Positions 44,998 to 53,319 of a DNA stretch of 56,881 nucleotides are shown piece after piece. The stretch is from Deltaproteobacteria bacterium. GTDB taxonomy: Bacteria > Myxococcota_A > UBA9042 > PHBI01. Every line of letters begins with the position of its first letter. Positions within the stretch are counted from its first letter, which is position 1. The stretch is from NCBI GenBank assembly GCA_011526585.1, contig WYBB01000278.1, positions 1 to 56,881 on the forward strand, written 5' to 3'. The notes under the pieces are model-generated. The model was not told the DNA's origin. It saw nothing but the letters and a program-made list of their open reading frames with translations, and ran no database searches. The position numbers were made by a program, and so were the translations under genes.

Positions 44998-45876
44998 ATG
45001 CTCGCGCTCACGCTCGGCCTCCTCACGACCCTCGCCCCCATCGGCGCGCCCCCCGAGCACCCGATCGCGCCCCCCGCGCTCGCCGACGACGACCGCCGCC
45101 GCTGCTTCCTCGCCGCCTACCCCGGCCTCGTCTGCGCCGCCGACGACGCCGCGATCCACCTCTGCCCCGACGCCCCCATCGCCCACCCCGGCGCCGCCAT
45201 CCCCTGGGACGACGGCCGCGCCAAGACCCACGCCGAGCGCCTCGCCGCGCCCGACCTCGAGGACACCGTCGCCCAGCGCTACCGCCCCGGCGCTGCCGAA
45301 CCCGCCCCGCCGCCCCTCGACTTCGAGCCCGGCCGCGTGCGCGAGCTCACCTTCCTCGGCGCGCTCTACGGCGCGACGCGCGACGCCGTCGCCGCGCGCA
45401 CCGTCACCGTCGACTGGATGCCGCGCTCCGGAGGCGGCCCGCTCACCGTCACAGCCGTCGCCGGCGTCGCCCAGGCCCTCGCGCGCGTCAGCGCCGATCT
45501 CGAGCGCGAGCTGCCCGCCGACCTGCGCGCGCTCGTCGCCAGGTCGGCCGGCGCCTTCGTCTGGCGCACCGTGCGCGGCTCCGACCGCCGCTCAGCGCAC
45601 AGCTACGCCATCGCCGTCGACGTCGGCCTCCAGCGCGCGGACTACTGGGACTGGAACCGCCCCGGTCCCGACGGGCGCTATCGCTACAAGAACCGCTTCC
45701 CCCTCGAGGTCGTCGCGATCTTCGAGCGCCACGGCTTCATCTGGGGCGGCCGCTGGTACCATTTCGACACCATGCACTTCGAGTATCGGCCCGAGCTGCT
45801 CGTCGCCCCTTGCGTCGACGGCCCCTCCCCGCTCGCCACCCCGGCCGGCGCGCCCCACTCCGATCACCGCCCATGA
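44998..45876 (+). CDS. Secreted M15-family peptidase (D,D-carboxypeptidase/VanY-like)
   Basis: This 292-residue protein has a short signal peptide (MLALTLGLLTTLAPIGA). The catalytic domain (about 180-275) keeps the M15 signatures: SAHSYAIAVDVG (zinc His and Asp) and WYHFDTMHFEY (general-base Glu/Asp region and last zinc His). It probably cleaves peptidoglycan stem peptides. The N-terminal 100 residues are Pro/Ala-rich and not recognised. Its stop overlaps the NDH-2 start (ATGA). Confidence 0.85.
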   Translation: MLALTLGLLTTLAPIGAPPEHPIAPPALADDDRRRCFLAAYPGLVCAADDAAIHLCPDAPIAHPGAAIPWDDGRAKTHAERLAAPDLEDTVAQRYRPGAAEPAPPPLDFEPGRVRELTFLGALYGATRDAVAARTVTVDWMPRSGGGPLTVTAVAGVAQALARVSADLERELPADLRALVARSAGAFVWRTVRGSDRRSAHSYAIAVDVGLQRADYWDWNRPGPDGRYRYKNRFPLEVVAIFERHGFIWGGRWYHFDTMHFEYRPELLVAPCVDGPSPLATPAGAPHSDHRP

Positions 45877-47234
45877 ACAAGCGCCCCCACGTCGTCATCA
45901 TCGGCGGCGGCTTCGCCGGCCTCACCTGCGCGCGCCGCCTGCGCTGCGCCAAGGTCCGCGTCACCCTCTTCGACAGCCGCAACCACCACCTCTTCCAGCC
46001 GCTGCTCTACCAGGTCGCCACCGCCGCGCTCGCCGCCCCCGACATCGCCGCCCCGATCCGCAAGTTGCTCGGCCGCCAGAAGAACACCACCGTGCTCGCG
46101 CGCTCGGTCGATCACATCGACCTCGCCCAGCGCCGCCTGCGCTTCGACGGCGGCGAGCTCCACTACGACCACCTCGTCGTCGCCGCCGGCGCCGTCAACC
46201 ACTACTACGGCCACCCCGAGTGGGAGGCCTGGGCACCCGGGCTCAAGACGATCGACGACGCCTTCGAGATCCGTCGCCGCGTGCTCGGCGCCTTCGAGGA
46301 GGCCGAGCTCGAGCCCGACCCCGACCGCAGGAAGGAGGTCCTCACCTTCGCCGTCGTCGGCGGCGGCGCCACCGGCGTCGAGCTCGCCGGCGCGCTCGCC
46401 GAGATCGCCACGCGCACCATGAAGAAGCAGTTCCGCCACTTCGACCCCGAGGACGCGCGCGTCGTGCTCGTCGAAGGCGGCGAGCGCCTGCTCAACGGCT
46501 TCCCCCCGCGCCTCGGCGAGCGCGCCCGCCAGCGCCTCGAGAAGCTCGGCGTCGAGGTGCGCCTCGGCGCGCGCGTCGCCTCGATCGACCGGCGCGGCGT
46601 GCACCTCGTCGACGGCCGGACCATCCCCGCGCGCACCGCGCTCTGGGGCGCGGGCATCACCGGCGCGCCGCTCGGCGCCACCCTCGGCGTGCCGCTCGAC
46701 CGCGGCGGGCGCGTGCCGACCGACGCCTTCCTGCACCCCGTCGCCGCCCCGGACACCCCGAGCGCGCACCCCGAGGTCTTCGTCTGCGGCGATCTCGCCG
46801 CCGTCTCCCCCGCCTGCAACGCCGGCAAGCCCGTGCCCGGCGTCGCGCCCGCCGCCATCCAGATGGGCCGCCACGCCGCCGACCAGATCCGCCGCCGCCT
46901 CGCCGGCCGCCCCGAGCTGCCCTTCCGCTACTTCGACAAGGGCCAGCTCGCCACCATCGGCCGCGCCTCGGCGGTCGCCGCGCTCGGCCGCTTCGAGTTC
47001 CACGGCCTGCTGGCGTGGCTCCTCTGGGTCGTCGTGCACATCCTCTACCTCGCCAGCTTCCGAAACCGCATCGTCGTGCTCTTCGAGTGGGCCTGGGCCT
47101 GGTTCTCCTGGTCGCGCCCGAGCCGCATCATCCTCGAGAAGGGCGCGCGCTGGCCGCCACCCGGCCCACCACCGCCCGCCGACGCCGCGGCTGGCGAGGC
47201 GCCGTCGGCCCGCGCGAATTACCGCGTCGGTTAA
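45873..47234 (+). CDS. ndh: Type II NADH dehydrogenase (NDH-2)
   Basis: This 453-residue flavoprotein passes electrons from NADH to quinone without pumping protons. The FAD site VVIIGGGFAGLTCARRL, the NADH site FAVVGGGATGVELAGALAE and the CGDLAAVS motif are all present. The hydrophobic C-terminal segment (LLAWLLWVVVHILYLASFRN, then EWAWAWFSW) is the membrane-anchoring end of the family. The tail is Pro-rich. ATG 45873 overlaps the stop of the M15 gene, an unusual partner for this enzyme. Confidence 0.93.
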   Translation: MNKRPHVVIIGGGFAGLTCARRLRCAKVRVTLFDSRNHHLFQPLLYQVATAALAAPDIAAPIRKLLGRQKNTTVLARSVDHIDLAQRRLRFDGGELHYDHLVVAAGAVNHYYGHPEWEAWAPGLKTIDDAFEIRRRVLGAFEEAELEPDPDRRKEVLTFAVVGGGATGVELAGALAEIATRTMKKQFRHFDPEDARVVLVEGGERLLNGFPPRLGERARQRLEKLGVEVRLGARVASIDRRGVHLVDGRTIPARTALWGAGITGAPLGATLGVPLDRGGRVPTDAFLHPVAAPDTPSAHPEVFVCGDLAAVSPACNAGKPVPGVAPAAIQMGRHAADQIRRRLAGRPELPFRYFDKGQLATIGRASAVAALGRFEFHGLLAWLLWVVVHILYLASFRNRIVVLFEWAWAWFSWSRPSRIILEKGARWPPPGPPPPADAAAGEAPSARANYRVG

Positions 47235-47390
47235 ATGAGGATGATCTCCACGACGGCGTGACGACCACCCGCCACCCGATCCGAGCCGGATCCGACGAAC
47301 GAACACCGCCGCCCCCGCTCCTGGCGCGGAGGTCGAATTCGTGTCCCGTTTGTGTCCGAAAAGGCGACTTGTGGTCTCGCGCCGGGATCG

Positions 47391-47501
47391 TTTACCTGAC
47401 GACTCGTCGCGAGACGCTGCCGCATCAGCGCCTCCTGCGAGCGGGCTCGCGCGGGCGCGAGCTCGACTGCGAGGAGGAAGGACGTTTCCTCCTCGCACCT
47501 T
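47391..47501 (+). repeat. Dispersed repeat, copy A, with a hairpin
   Basis: This 111-bp stretch aligns without gaps to 51042-51152, with 98 of 111 positions identical. Similarity fades upstream. Inside it, gaggaggaa (47471-47479) and ttcctcctc (47486-47494) form a 9-bp hairpin with loop ggacgt. It fills the middle of the 370-bp gap 47235-47604. I see no gene in that gap, although a plus-strand frame is open across it. Confidence 0.75.
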
Positions 47502-47604
47502 CGTCCTGGCCTGGCCGAGCGCCCGGTCGACTGCCGGAGCGGCCGGCTGCGACCGGGCCCTCGTGGCCCCTGTCCCCATGTCCACCTGTCCCGCGGAAGT
47601 CTCG

Positions 47605-48504
47605 ATGTCATTCACCCGACCCGGCCTGGCCCGACCGCTGGGCGCGCTCGCCCTCATCGCCCTGTCGTTCGCGCTCTGGACGCCGCCCGAGAGCCACGCG
47701 AGCTGTTTCCCCTGGAAGTGCTGCGATGCCTGGGGCTACGACCAGCCCGGCGTCTATCTGCGCAAGACGAGCTGCGAAAGCGACGGCGGCCTCGTGCACT
47801 GCGGCCTGTCCTGCCCCGCCGAGACCTCCGCCATCTTCAAGTGCTGCGAGCCCAACGGCGACCCGACCTCCGGTGTCTACGCCAAGCGCCACGACTGCAA
47901 GGCCGCCGGCAAGGAGGTCTTCGAGGGCGTGCTCCTCTGCCCGGGCGGCGGCGCCTTCCAGTGTTGTGACCCGGAGGGTGGCAGCGCGCCGGGGGTCTTC
48001 CTGACGCGCCACGCCTGCAGCGACGCCGGCTGGGTGGTCCAGGACTTCAAGGCGACCGGCTGCCCCGGCAGCTTCTTCTACACCGTCAAACAGGCCCTGC
48101 GCTCGCGCAAGTGCGCCGAGGGCGTGCGCGCGGAGTTCCTGAGCCCGGGCGGCCGCCTCGAGCGCTGGATCGCCGACTACGATGCGACCCACGCCGATCG
48201 CTGGAGCGACAAGGACTCCCACTGCACGATCAGCTGCGTGCTCGCGTCGCGCTGCGGCCGCCTCGCCTCGAGCCTCGCCGGCTTCGCCAAGGAGGTGCAG
48301 GACGTCTTCGACGGCACGCCCCACAACGCGTTCGGCCACGGCGACGCCTGCGCCAACCGCATCGGGCGCCGCTACGGGATGAGCCTGCCGTTCGACGCGC
48401 ACGCGACGAACCCGGCCGCCTGTCACGCCTACTGCACCGGCTACCCGGCCCTCGAGACGCGCTGCGACGGCCCGCTCAACGGTCTCCGCCGCACGACGCC
48501 GTGA
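47605..48504 (+). CDS. Secreted Cys-rich protein with three CC repeats
   Basis: From ATG 47605 this 299-residue protein has a signal peptide (LGALALIALSFALWTPPESHA). Three modules of about 35-40 residues follow, each starting with CC and containing G-V-(Y/F) and C-x3-G: KCCDAWGYDQPGVYL, KCCEPNGDPTSGVYA and QCCDPEGGSAPGVFL. The second half (about 125-299) is another Cys-rich domain with DKDSHCTISCVLASRCG and GHGDACANRIGR. The latter is reminiscent of the polymorphic-toxin-type RHS core-associated ends of some secreted proteins, but I cannot assign it. The longer open frame upstream runs into the repeat at 47391. Confidence 0.75.
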   Translation: MSFTRPGLARPLGALALIALSFALWTPPESHASCFPWKCCDAWGYDQPGVYLRKTSCESDGGLVHCGLSCPAETSAIFKCCEPNGDPTSGVYAKRHDCKAAGKEVFEGVLLCPGGGAFQCCDPEGGSAPGVFLTRHACSDAGWVVQDFKATGCPGSFFYTVKQALRSRKCAEGVRAEFLSPGGRLERWIADYDATHADRWSDKDSHCTISCVLASRCGRLASSLAGFAKEVQDVFDGTPHNAFGHGDACANRIGRRYGMSLPFDAHATNPAACHAYCTGYPALETRCDGPLNGLRRTTP

Positions 48505-48507
48505 CCC

Positions 48508-49140
48508 TCAGCCGCCCAGCGCGCGCGTGATGAACGTGCGCAGCCCCTCGTCGGGCTCGACCTCGAGGCGCGCCTTCAGGATCCGCCGCGCCTCGTCGCT
48601 CTTCGACAGACCGAGCGTGTCGATCGCCCACCAGCGCACCTCGTGCTCGGCGTCGCCGACGAGCTTCTCGAGGAGCGCCCACACCTCGGGCCCCTCGGCC
48701 TGCCGCCGCAGCCCGGTCGCCGCGCGCTTGCGCCGGCGCGCCTCGGGATCCACCGCCGCCTCCTGCCAGATCGCCATCAGCCCGGGGTGCGGCAGCGCGA
48801 CCGCCAGCTCGAGCGCGCGCTCCTTGAGCTCGCCGTCCTCACTGCGCCACTGAGCGAGCAGGACCGGCGCGACGTCGTGTCGCGCCAACGACTCGCGCAC
48901 GCACTCGCGCACCGCCTCGTCGCGCGCCCGAAGGTGCATGAACAAGGGCTCGATGGCCTCGGTGCGCGCGATGCGCCCGAGGATCTTCGCGCCCTCGCAG
49001 ATCGACTGCGCGTCCTTCTTCTGCAGGAGCGAGAGTCCCTGCTCGAGCATACGGCCCTCCTTGTCGGGCTTCTTCGCGTGCACGCTGCACGCCGCCAGAG
49101 CGATGACGCACGCGATCAGCGCGCGCCGCACCTCACGCAT
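48508..49140 (-). CDS. HEAT-repeat lipoprotein
   Basis: From ATG 49140 this 210-residue protein has a lipoprotein signal (ALIACVIALAAC). The mature part is a helical-repeat array of HEAT type: SICEGAKILGRIARTEAIEP, DEAVRECVRESLARHDVAPV, HEVRWWAIDTLGLSKSDEA. It probably binds another protein in the envelope. The start overlaps the stop of the caspase-like gene by 8 bp, so it is likely produced with it. Confidence 0.8.
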   Translation of the reverse strand: MREVRRALIACVIALAACSVHAKKPDKEGRMLEQGLSLLQKKDAQSICEGAKILGRIARTEAIEPLFMHLRARDEAVRECVRESLARHDVAPVLLAQWRSEDGELKERALELAVALPHPGLMAIWQEAAVDPEARRRKRAATGLRRQAEGPEVWALLEKLVGDAEHEVRWWAIDTLGLSKSDEARRILKARLEVEPDEGLRTFITRALGG

Positions 49141-50773
49141 TGGGGTTGTCACCGAGTCCCTCGGCGTGCAGTCCGTGCTTCGGATCGCTGACGTTGTTCT
49201 TGCGGTTGAGGTCGGTGATGATCTGCTGCGCCGACTTCTGCGCCATCAGCGCCTCGACGAAGGAGATGACGTCGACGTCGGTCGTCGAGGTGGCGATCTC
49301 GTCGCCCCAGCCGAAGACGTCGGTCTTGGTCGGATCGATCGTCTTGGTCTGCCGGATCGCCTTCATGTAGTGCACGGTGTTGCAGCCATCGAAGAACCAG
49401 ACCTTGTACTTCTTGTCGAAGCTGACGTTCTTGAGCTCGTCCTTCTTGGCGCCGCCCGCCTCGAGCTTGTGGTACATGCCGGCCGTGCCCGAGTCCTTCA
49501 CCGTCTGCTCGGGGTTGATCCAGATGTTGCCTTCGCCCTTTTCCTTGTGGTCGAAGTCGGGCCCGCTGCCGTAGCGCCCGTGCCCGGTATAGAGCGCGAC
49601 GTCGCTCTGCTGCATCGCCTCGAGGAAGGCCTTCTTCGCCTCCGGGTCCTGATAGGTCACGAGGCGGACCAGCACGTTGACCCCCTGCCCGTTGTACTCG
49701 AGCGCGTTCTCCTTCAGGTAGTACTCGCCGCCGCCCGCGCTCGGCACCGGCATGCCCGCCTTGTCGTAGAGGCGCTTGGCGTCGCCGGCGCTGCCCTTCT
49801 TGAGCCCGGCGCTGGTCTCGAGCCGCGTCCGGATCTGGTCGATTTCATAGTCGAAATAGCCGTCCTCGTCGTAGCCGACGCCGACGGTGAAGTCGAGCAG
49901 GCCGTCCTTGAAGAGCTCGCCGTAGCGCAGGGTCTTTTCGACCGCGGCCGCCGGCGCGCTCTTGTCGAGCGCCGCCATCGTCGCCTGATCGAGCACGCCC
50001 GTGCGCTGGCCGACGACGTTGTTCTGGAACTGCCCGAGCGCTTCGACCGTCTCGCCGCCCCAGCCCCCGTCGGCGCCGAAGACCGGCAGATCGTAGCCGA
50101 GGTTCATCAGCGCGGTCTGGACCTTGGTGATGTGCGATCCCTTGCCGCTCGAGATCGTCTTCTGTCCCTGGATCACCTTGGTCAGGGTCGCGTCGCCCGC
50201 GAAGAGCGGGTTGGACAGCGTGGCCGGCGCTCCTCCGCCGCCGGTCGTCTGGCCGCCGCCCCCGGTCGTCTGCCCGCCGCCGGTCGTCTGGCCGCCGCCC
50301 CCGGTCGTCTGCCCGCCGCCGCCGGTCGTCTGGCCGCCGGTCGTCGTCTGGCCGCCCCCTCCGGAGGCCGCGCCGAGCGCGCCCCAGGTCGCCTGACCGA
50401 CGACCCCGTCGACGCCGAGCGGCTTGCCCTCGGCGTCCTTGTGCGTGCTCTGGAAGGCGATGACCGCCGTCTTCGTCTTGTTGCCGAAGTCGCCGTCCTC
50501 GAGGAGCTGCGGGCTCGCGCCGGCGCCGTTCAACATCTTCTGGAGGCGCTCGACGTCGGGCCCCTTGGCGCCCTTGCGCAGGGTGGGATTACCGGTCGCC
50601 GCGCCGGCGACCTCGCGCTGCACCACCGCGGCGCCGGGCGGTGCGATCATCTGGACCTGCTCATCGTAGGAGAGCCCGCGCAGCCGATCGGCCGCGCCGC
50701 CGCCGTCCTTCGCCTGCACCACCCTGGGCGAGGCGTCTGGCCGCGCCGCGCGATCGCGCTGTTCGAGGGTCAT
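49133..50773 (-). CDS. Caspase-like protein with VQR leader and two peptidoglycan-binding domains
   Basis: This 546-residue protein has no signal peptide. Residues 18-53 hold VVQ, LRGLSYDEQV and VVQRE, a leader I associate with effectors of extracellular contractile injection systems. A PG_binding_1-type domain (about 62-134), a linker of GGGGQTT repeats (137-181) and a second PG-binding domain (about 207-270) follow. The C-terminal part (about 290-546) has a caspase-fold dyad: H398 in ALYTGHGRYG and C464 in VWFFDGCNT. It is probably a cysteine peptidase, although its activity is not shown. ATG 50773 is supported by the leader. The HEAT lipoprotein is coupled downstream and could be a partner or immunity factor (inference). 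Confidence 0.82.
   Translation of the reverse strand: MTLEQRDRAARPDASPRVVQAKDGGGAADRLRGLSYDEQVQMIAPPGAAVVQREVAGAATGNPTLRKGAKGPDVERLQKMLNGAGASPQLLEDGDFGNKTKTAVIAFQSTHKDAEGKPLGVDGVVGQATWGALGAASGGGGQTTTGGQTTGGGGQTTGGGGQTTGGGQTTGGGGQTTGGGGAPATLSNPLFAGDATLTKVIQGQKTISSGKGSHITKVQTALMNLGYDLPVFGADGGWGGETVEALGQFQNNVVGQRTGVLDQATMAALDKSAPAAAVEKTLRYGELFKDGLLDFTVGVGYDEDGYFDYEIDQIRTRLETSAGLKKGSAGDAKRLYDKAGMPVPSAGGGEYYLKENALEYNGQGVNVLVRLVTYQDPEAKKAFLEAMQQSDVALYTGHGRYGSGPDFDHKEKGEGNIWINPEQTVKDSGTAGMYHKLEAGGAKKDELKNVSFDKKYKVWFFDGCNTVHYMKAIRQTKTIDPTKTDVFGWGDEIATSTTDVDVISFVEALMAQKSAQQIITDLNRKNNVSDPKHGLHAEGLGDNPNA
50231..50365 (-). repeat. Tandem repeat encoding the GGGGQTT linker
   Basis: Codons 137-181 of the caspase-like gene are about seven imperfect 18-21-bp units that encode GGGGQTT or GGQTT. 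The unit number is likely to vary by slippage without shifting the frame. Confidence 0.85.
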
Positions 50774-50802
50774 CGAGGGCCTCCGTCGCGTGGATGATCG
50801 TC

Positions 50803-50830
50803 CCCTAACAATCCGGCGCACCGTGGTCAA
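50803..50830 (-). promoter_or_regulatory. Weak promoter candidate for the caspase-like gene
   Basis: TTGACC (50830-50825) is followed, 16-17 bp on, by TTAGGG/TAGGGG on the minus strand. The -35 box is the same as that of the metalloprotease gene (22866), and the following bases are also similar (CGGT). The -10 is poor. Confidence 0.3.
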
Positions 50831-51041
50831 CGGCTGGGCCCGCAGCGCGTACACCCAAACGCGTGGGTCGAACCGGCGATCCCCGCGCCGCCAGACTTGT
50901 CTCATGGGTTAAATGGCACCGACCAAGAGATCCGATCCTGATCTGACACGGCGATCCGCCGAGCACGGCTCGGGACGCGGTCTCGTGGCGCTCACTCGCT
51001 CCGCGCCCGATCCGAGCCCTTGTCTTCGCGCGACGACGGCG

Positions 51042-51152
51042 CTTACCTACCGCCTCGTCGAGGGACGCTGCCGCATCAGCGCCCTCTGCGAGCGGGCTCG
51101 CGATAGCACGAGCTCGACTGCGGGGAGGAAGGACGTTTCCTCCTCGCACCTT
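51042..51152 (+). repeat. Dispersed repeat, copy B, with a hairpin
   Basis: This copy is 88% identical to 47391-47501 in the same orientation. Its hairpin (51122-51130 with 51137-51145) differs by A to G at one stem position, which keeps a G-T pair. It occupies the gap 50774-51181 between the caspase-like gene and the next lipoprotein gene. The rest of that gap holds only the promoter candidate at 50803-50830 and no gene. Confidence 0.75.
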
Positions 51153-51181
51153 CCCTCCCCTTGCTGTGGCGGTCCGGCCTC

Positions 51182-53200
51182 TCAGCGGACCGACCGCCCC
51201 AGCGCCGCTTGGAACGCCTCGACCAGCGCCGCGAGCAGCGGCGCCTCCGCGTCGCTGAAGCCCTCGGCGATCATCGCGAACGCGAGCTCACGCCCGGAGA
51301 AGATGTTGCCGCCCTGCCACTTCGAGAGCTTGAAGCTCACGTCCTGCGGCGCGGCGCTGGCGGCGCTCAGCGTGCGGTCGAGCGCGCCGTCGATGAAGAG
51401 CTTGACCGTCGAGGCCGACACCCGGCTCGACAGGTAGAAGCCGCGCCCGTCCCATGCACTCCGATAGCGCGACAGGTTCATCGCGTTGTTGCTGTCGAAG
51501 TAGGTGTCGCCGTTGGTGTACTTCGCGATGAGCTGCGTGCGCGGCGCCGCCCCGCCCGAGATCTCGAAGCCGTCGTTGCCGCCCTCGCGGTTGTAGGTTG
51601 CGAGAGCGAGGCTGTCCTGGGGCAGCGCGGCGTTGCTCAGGTGCGTGTCGGCGTAGCCGTTGGAGCCGTTGGGATCGTAGCCGGTCGGCGAGTGCGCGAC
51701 CCCGCCGATGAAGCTCAACCGGTAGGCCTCGTCGAGGTCACGCGGGTCCTTGAGGTTCAGGCTGTGCGCGGCGGCGGTGCCGCCGACGAACGGATAGAGC
51801 GCGCGCATGCGCTCCCAGAGCCCGTGGCTCACGAGGCCGACGACCAACGCGTCGACCGCCTCCCAGAGCGCCTCGCCGGTGATCGCCTGGGGCGTGCCCG
51901 CGTAGAGGATCGTCTGATCGGGGGCGATCCCGATCGCCTCCATGAAGGCGATCGTCGCCTCGTGCCAACCCGGATCCACGACGATGGGATCGAAGCTCGT
52001 GATCACCTCGCGGCCGTCGGCGCCGCGCGCCATCTCGTGCACGAGCTGGATCGGCGTGTCGATGGCGGTGTAGACGGTCGCGACCGCGCCGTCGCCGGCG
52101 CCCAGGGGATGGCGGTCGCACGCGAGGGCACCTTCCTGGCCGTCGTGCCTGAAGAGGTCCGCCTGCCAGTGGATCACCGGATAGCGCGCGTGCTCCGGCG
52201 TCACGCCGGCGGCCAGCGGCGCGACGGCGGCAGCGGCGCGCGCGGCGAGCGTGCAGGTCTCGCCGGGCTGCACGCTTGCGGTATCGAGGCCGAGCGCGAC
52301 GTTCCAGTAGAAGGTCACGCCGTCGCTGGCGATCCCGCGATGCACCGCGGCGGCGAAGAGTGCGGCGGCGCCGTCGTCGATCGGCGTGACCGCGCCCGGG
52401 CCGCCGCTGGGATCGACGAGGGCGCTGCGCGTGGGCACGCCGTCGACCTCGCAGCTCACGACCACGTCGTCGCGGTAGAGGAAGGTCTCACCGAGCGCGG
52501 CCCCACCGCGACAGGAGAGGCCGAGCACCGCGGTCGGCCCGTCGCCGCCGCTCGCCGGATCGACGAGGTAGTCGAGCGCGCCGCCGTCGCCATCGCGGCA
52601 GTCGAGCTTGGCCGAGCAGAAGACCTCGCCCAGGCTCACGCGCGTCTCGAAGACGCCGAGCCCCGGGTGCGCGGCCAGCGCGAGGTCGAAGACCGCCTCG
52701 GAGGTGCCGATCTCGTCGCAGGGCACCGTGAGCACACACTGGCCGGCGCCTGCCGGGCACGGGTTGGCGTAGTAGTCCGGCGTGAGCACCACGCCGTCGC
52801 CGCCGGCCGGACCCCGCATGTAGACCGCGTCGAGCTCGAGCTCGACGCTGTTGAGCGCCCCCTCGCCCGGTGCGAAGGGATCACAGCCGGCGAGGAGGTC
52901 GAGCGCCAGGCCTGCTCCGCCGCGCTCGGAGGTGCAGAGCCCGTCCTGCGACCAGACGATCGCGTCCGGTGTGCGCTGCGCGGGATCGGCGGTGCGGTAG
53001 ACCCTGACGCTGAAGCAGGTGTCGCTCATGAGCGGCATCGTCAGCTCCGGCACCTCGACCGAGAGCGACCCGAGCGGCGCCAGCGCGATCGAGGGCCCGC
53101 GCGGCCCGGTCTCGGCGAGACAGCCGGCGAGGAGCGCGACGCCGGCGACGAGCCGGATCGGATTGCGACGTGACGGCGACACCCCCGATGAATAACGCAT
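51182..53200 (-). CDS. Large secreted lipoprotein of unknown function
   Basis: This 672-residue protein has a lipoprotein signal (RLVAGVALLAGC). The first half has many Cys and beta-rich blocks, including FDLALAAHPGLGVFETR and EVFCSAKLDC, which match the neighbouring paralog at 53320-54666. The second half (about 390-672) contains SFDPIVVDPGWHEATIAFME, SFIGGVAHSPTGYDPNG and SKWQGGNIFSGRELAFAMIAEG. The last resembles a concanavalin-like (LamG-type) end, often seen in surface proteins. No catalytic motif is clear. It is probably outer-membrane-anchored and binds something outside the cell. Confidence 0.75.
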   Translation of the reverse strand: MRYSSGVSPSRRNPIRLVAGVALLAGCLAETGPRGPSIALAPLGSLSVEVPELTMPLMSDTCFSVRVYRTADPAQRTPDAIVWSQDGLCTSERGGAGLALDLLAGCDPFAPGEGALNSVELELDAVYMRGPAGGDGVVLTPDYYANPCPAGAGQCVLTVPCDEIGTSEAVFDLALAAHPGLGVFETRVSLGEVFCSAKLDCRDGDGGALDYLVDPASGGDGPTAVLGLSCRGGAALGETFLYRDDVVVSCEVDGVPTRSALVDPSGGPGAVTPIDDGAAALFAAAVHRGIASDGVTFYWNVALGLDTASVQPGETCTLAARAAAAVAPLAAGVTPEHARYPVIHWQADLFRHDGQEGALACDRHPLGAGDGAVATVYTAIDTPIQLVHEMARGADGREVITSFDPIVVDPGWHEATIAFMEAIGIAPDQTILYAGTPQAITGEALWEAVDALVVGLVSHGLWERMRALYPFVGGTAAAHSLNLKDPRDLDEAYRLSFIGGVAHSPTGYDPNGSNGYADTHLSNAALPQDSLALATYNREGGNDGFEISGGAAPRTQLIAKYTNGDTYFDSNNAMNLSRYRSAWDGRGFYLSSRVSASTVKLFIDGALDRTLSAASAAPQDVSFKLSKWQGGNIFSGRELAFAMIAEGFSDAEAPLLAALVEAFQAALGRSVR

Positions 53201-53319
53201 CTACGAAAAACGCGCGGCACTTTCGCACCGGCACGACGGCGATGGAGCGAGCTCTCCCGCCCGGTCTGATGTCCCGAAGGTCCCGGCGTATCGCCGTGAA
53301 GGCCAGGTGCGCGCTCGGC

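Noticed and set aside
47341..47604. An N-terminal extension of the Cys-rich secreted protein
   Set aside because: The extension runs through the dispersed repeat and would bury the signal peptide; ATG 47605 gives a normal signal peptide.
50229..50365. A possible CRISPR-like array
   Set aside because: The repeats are short, in frame and encode the GGGGQTT linker; there are no unique spacers.
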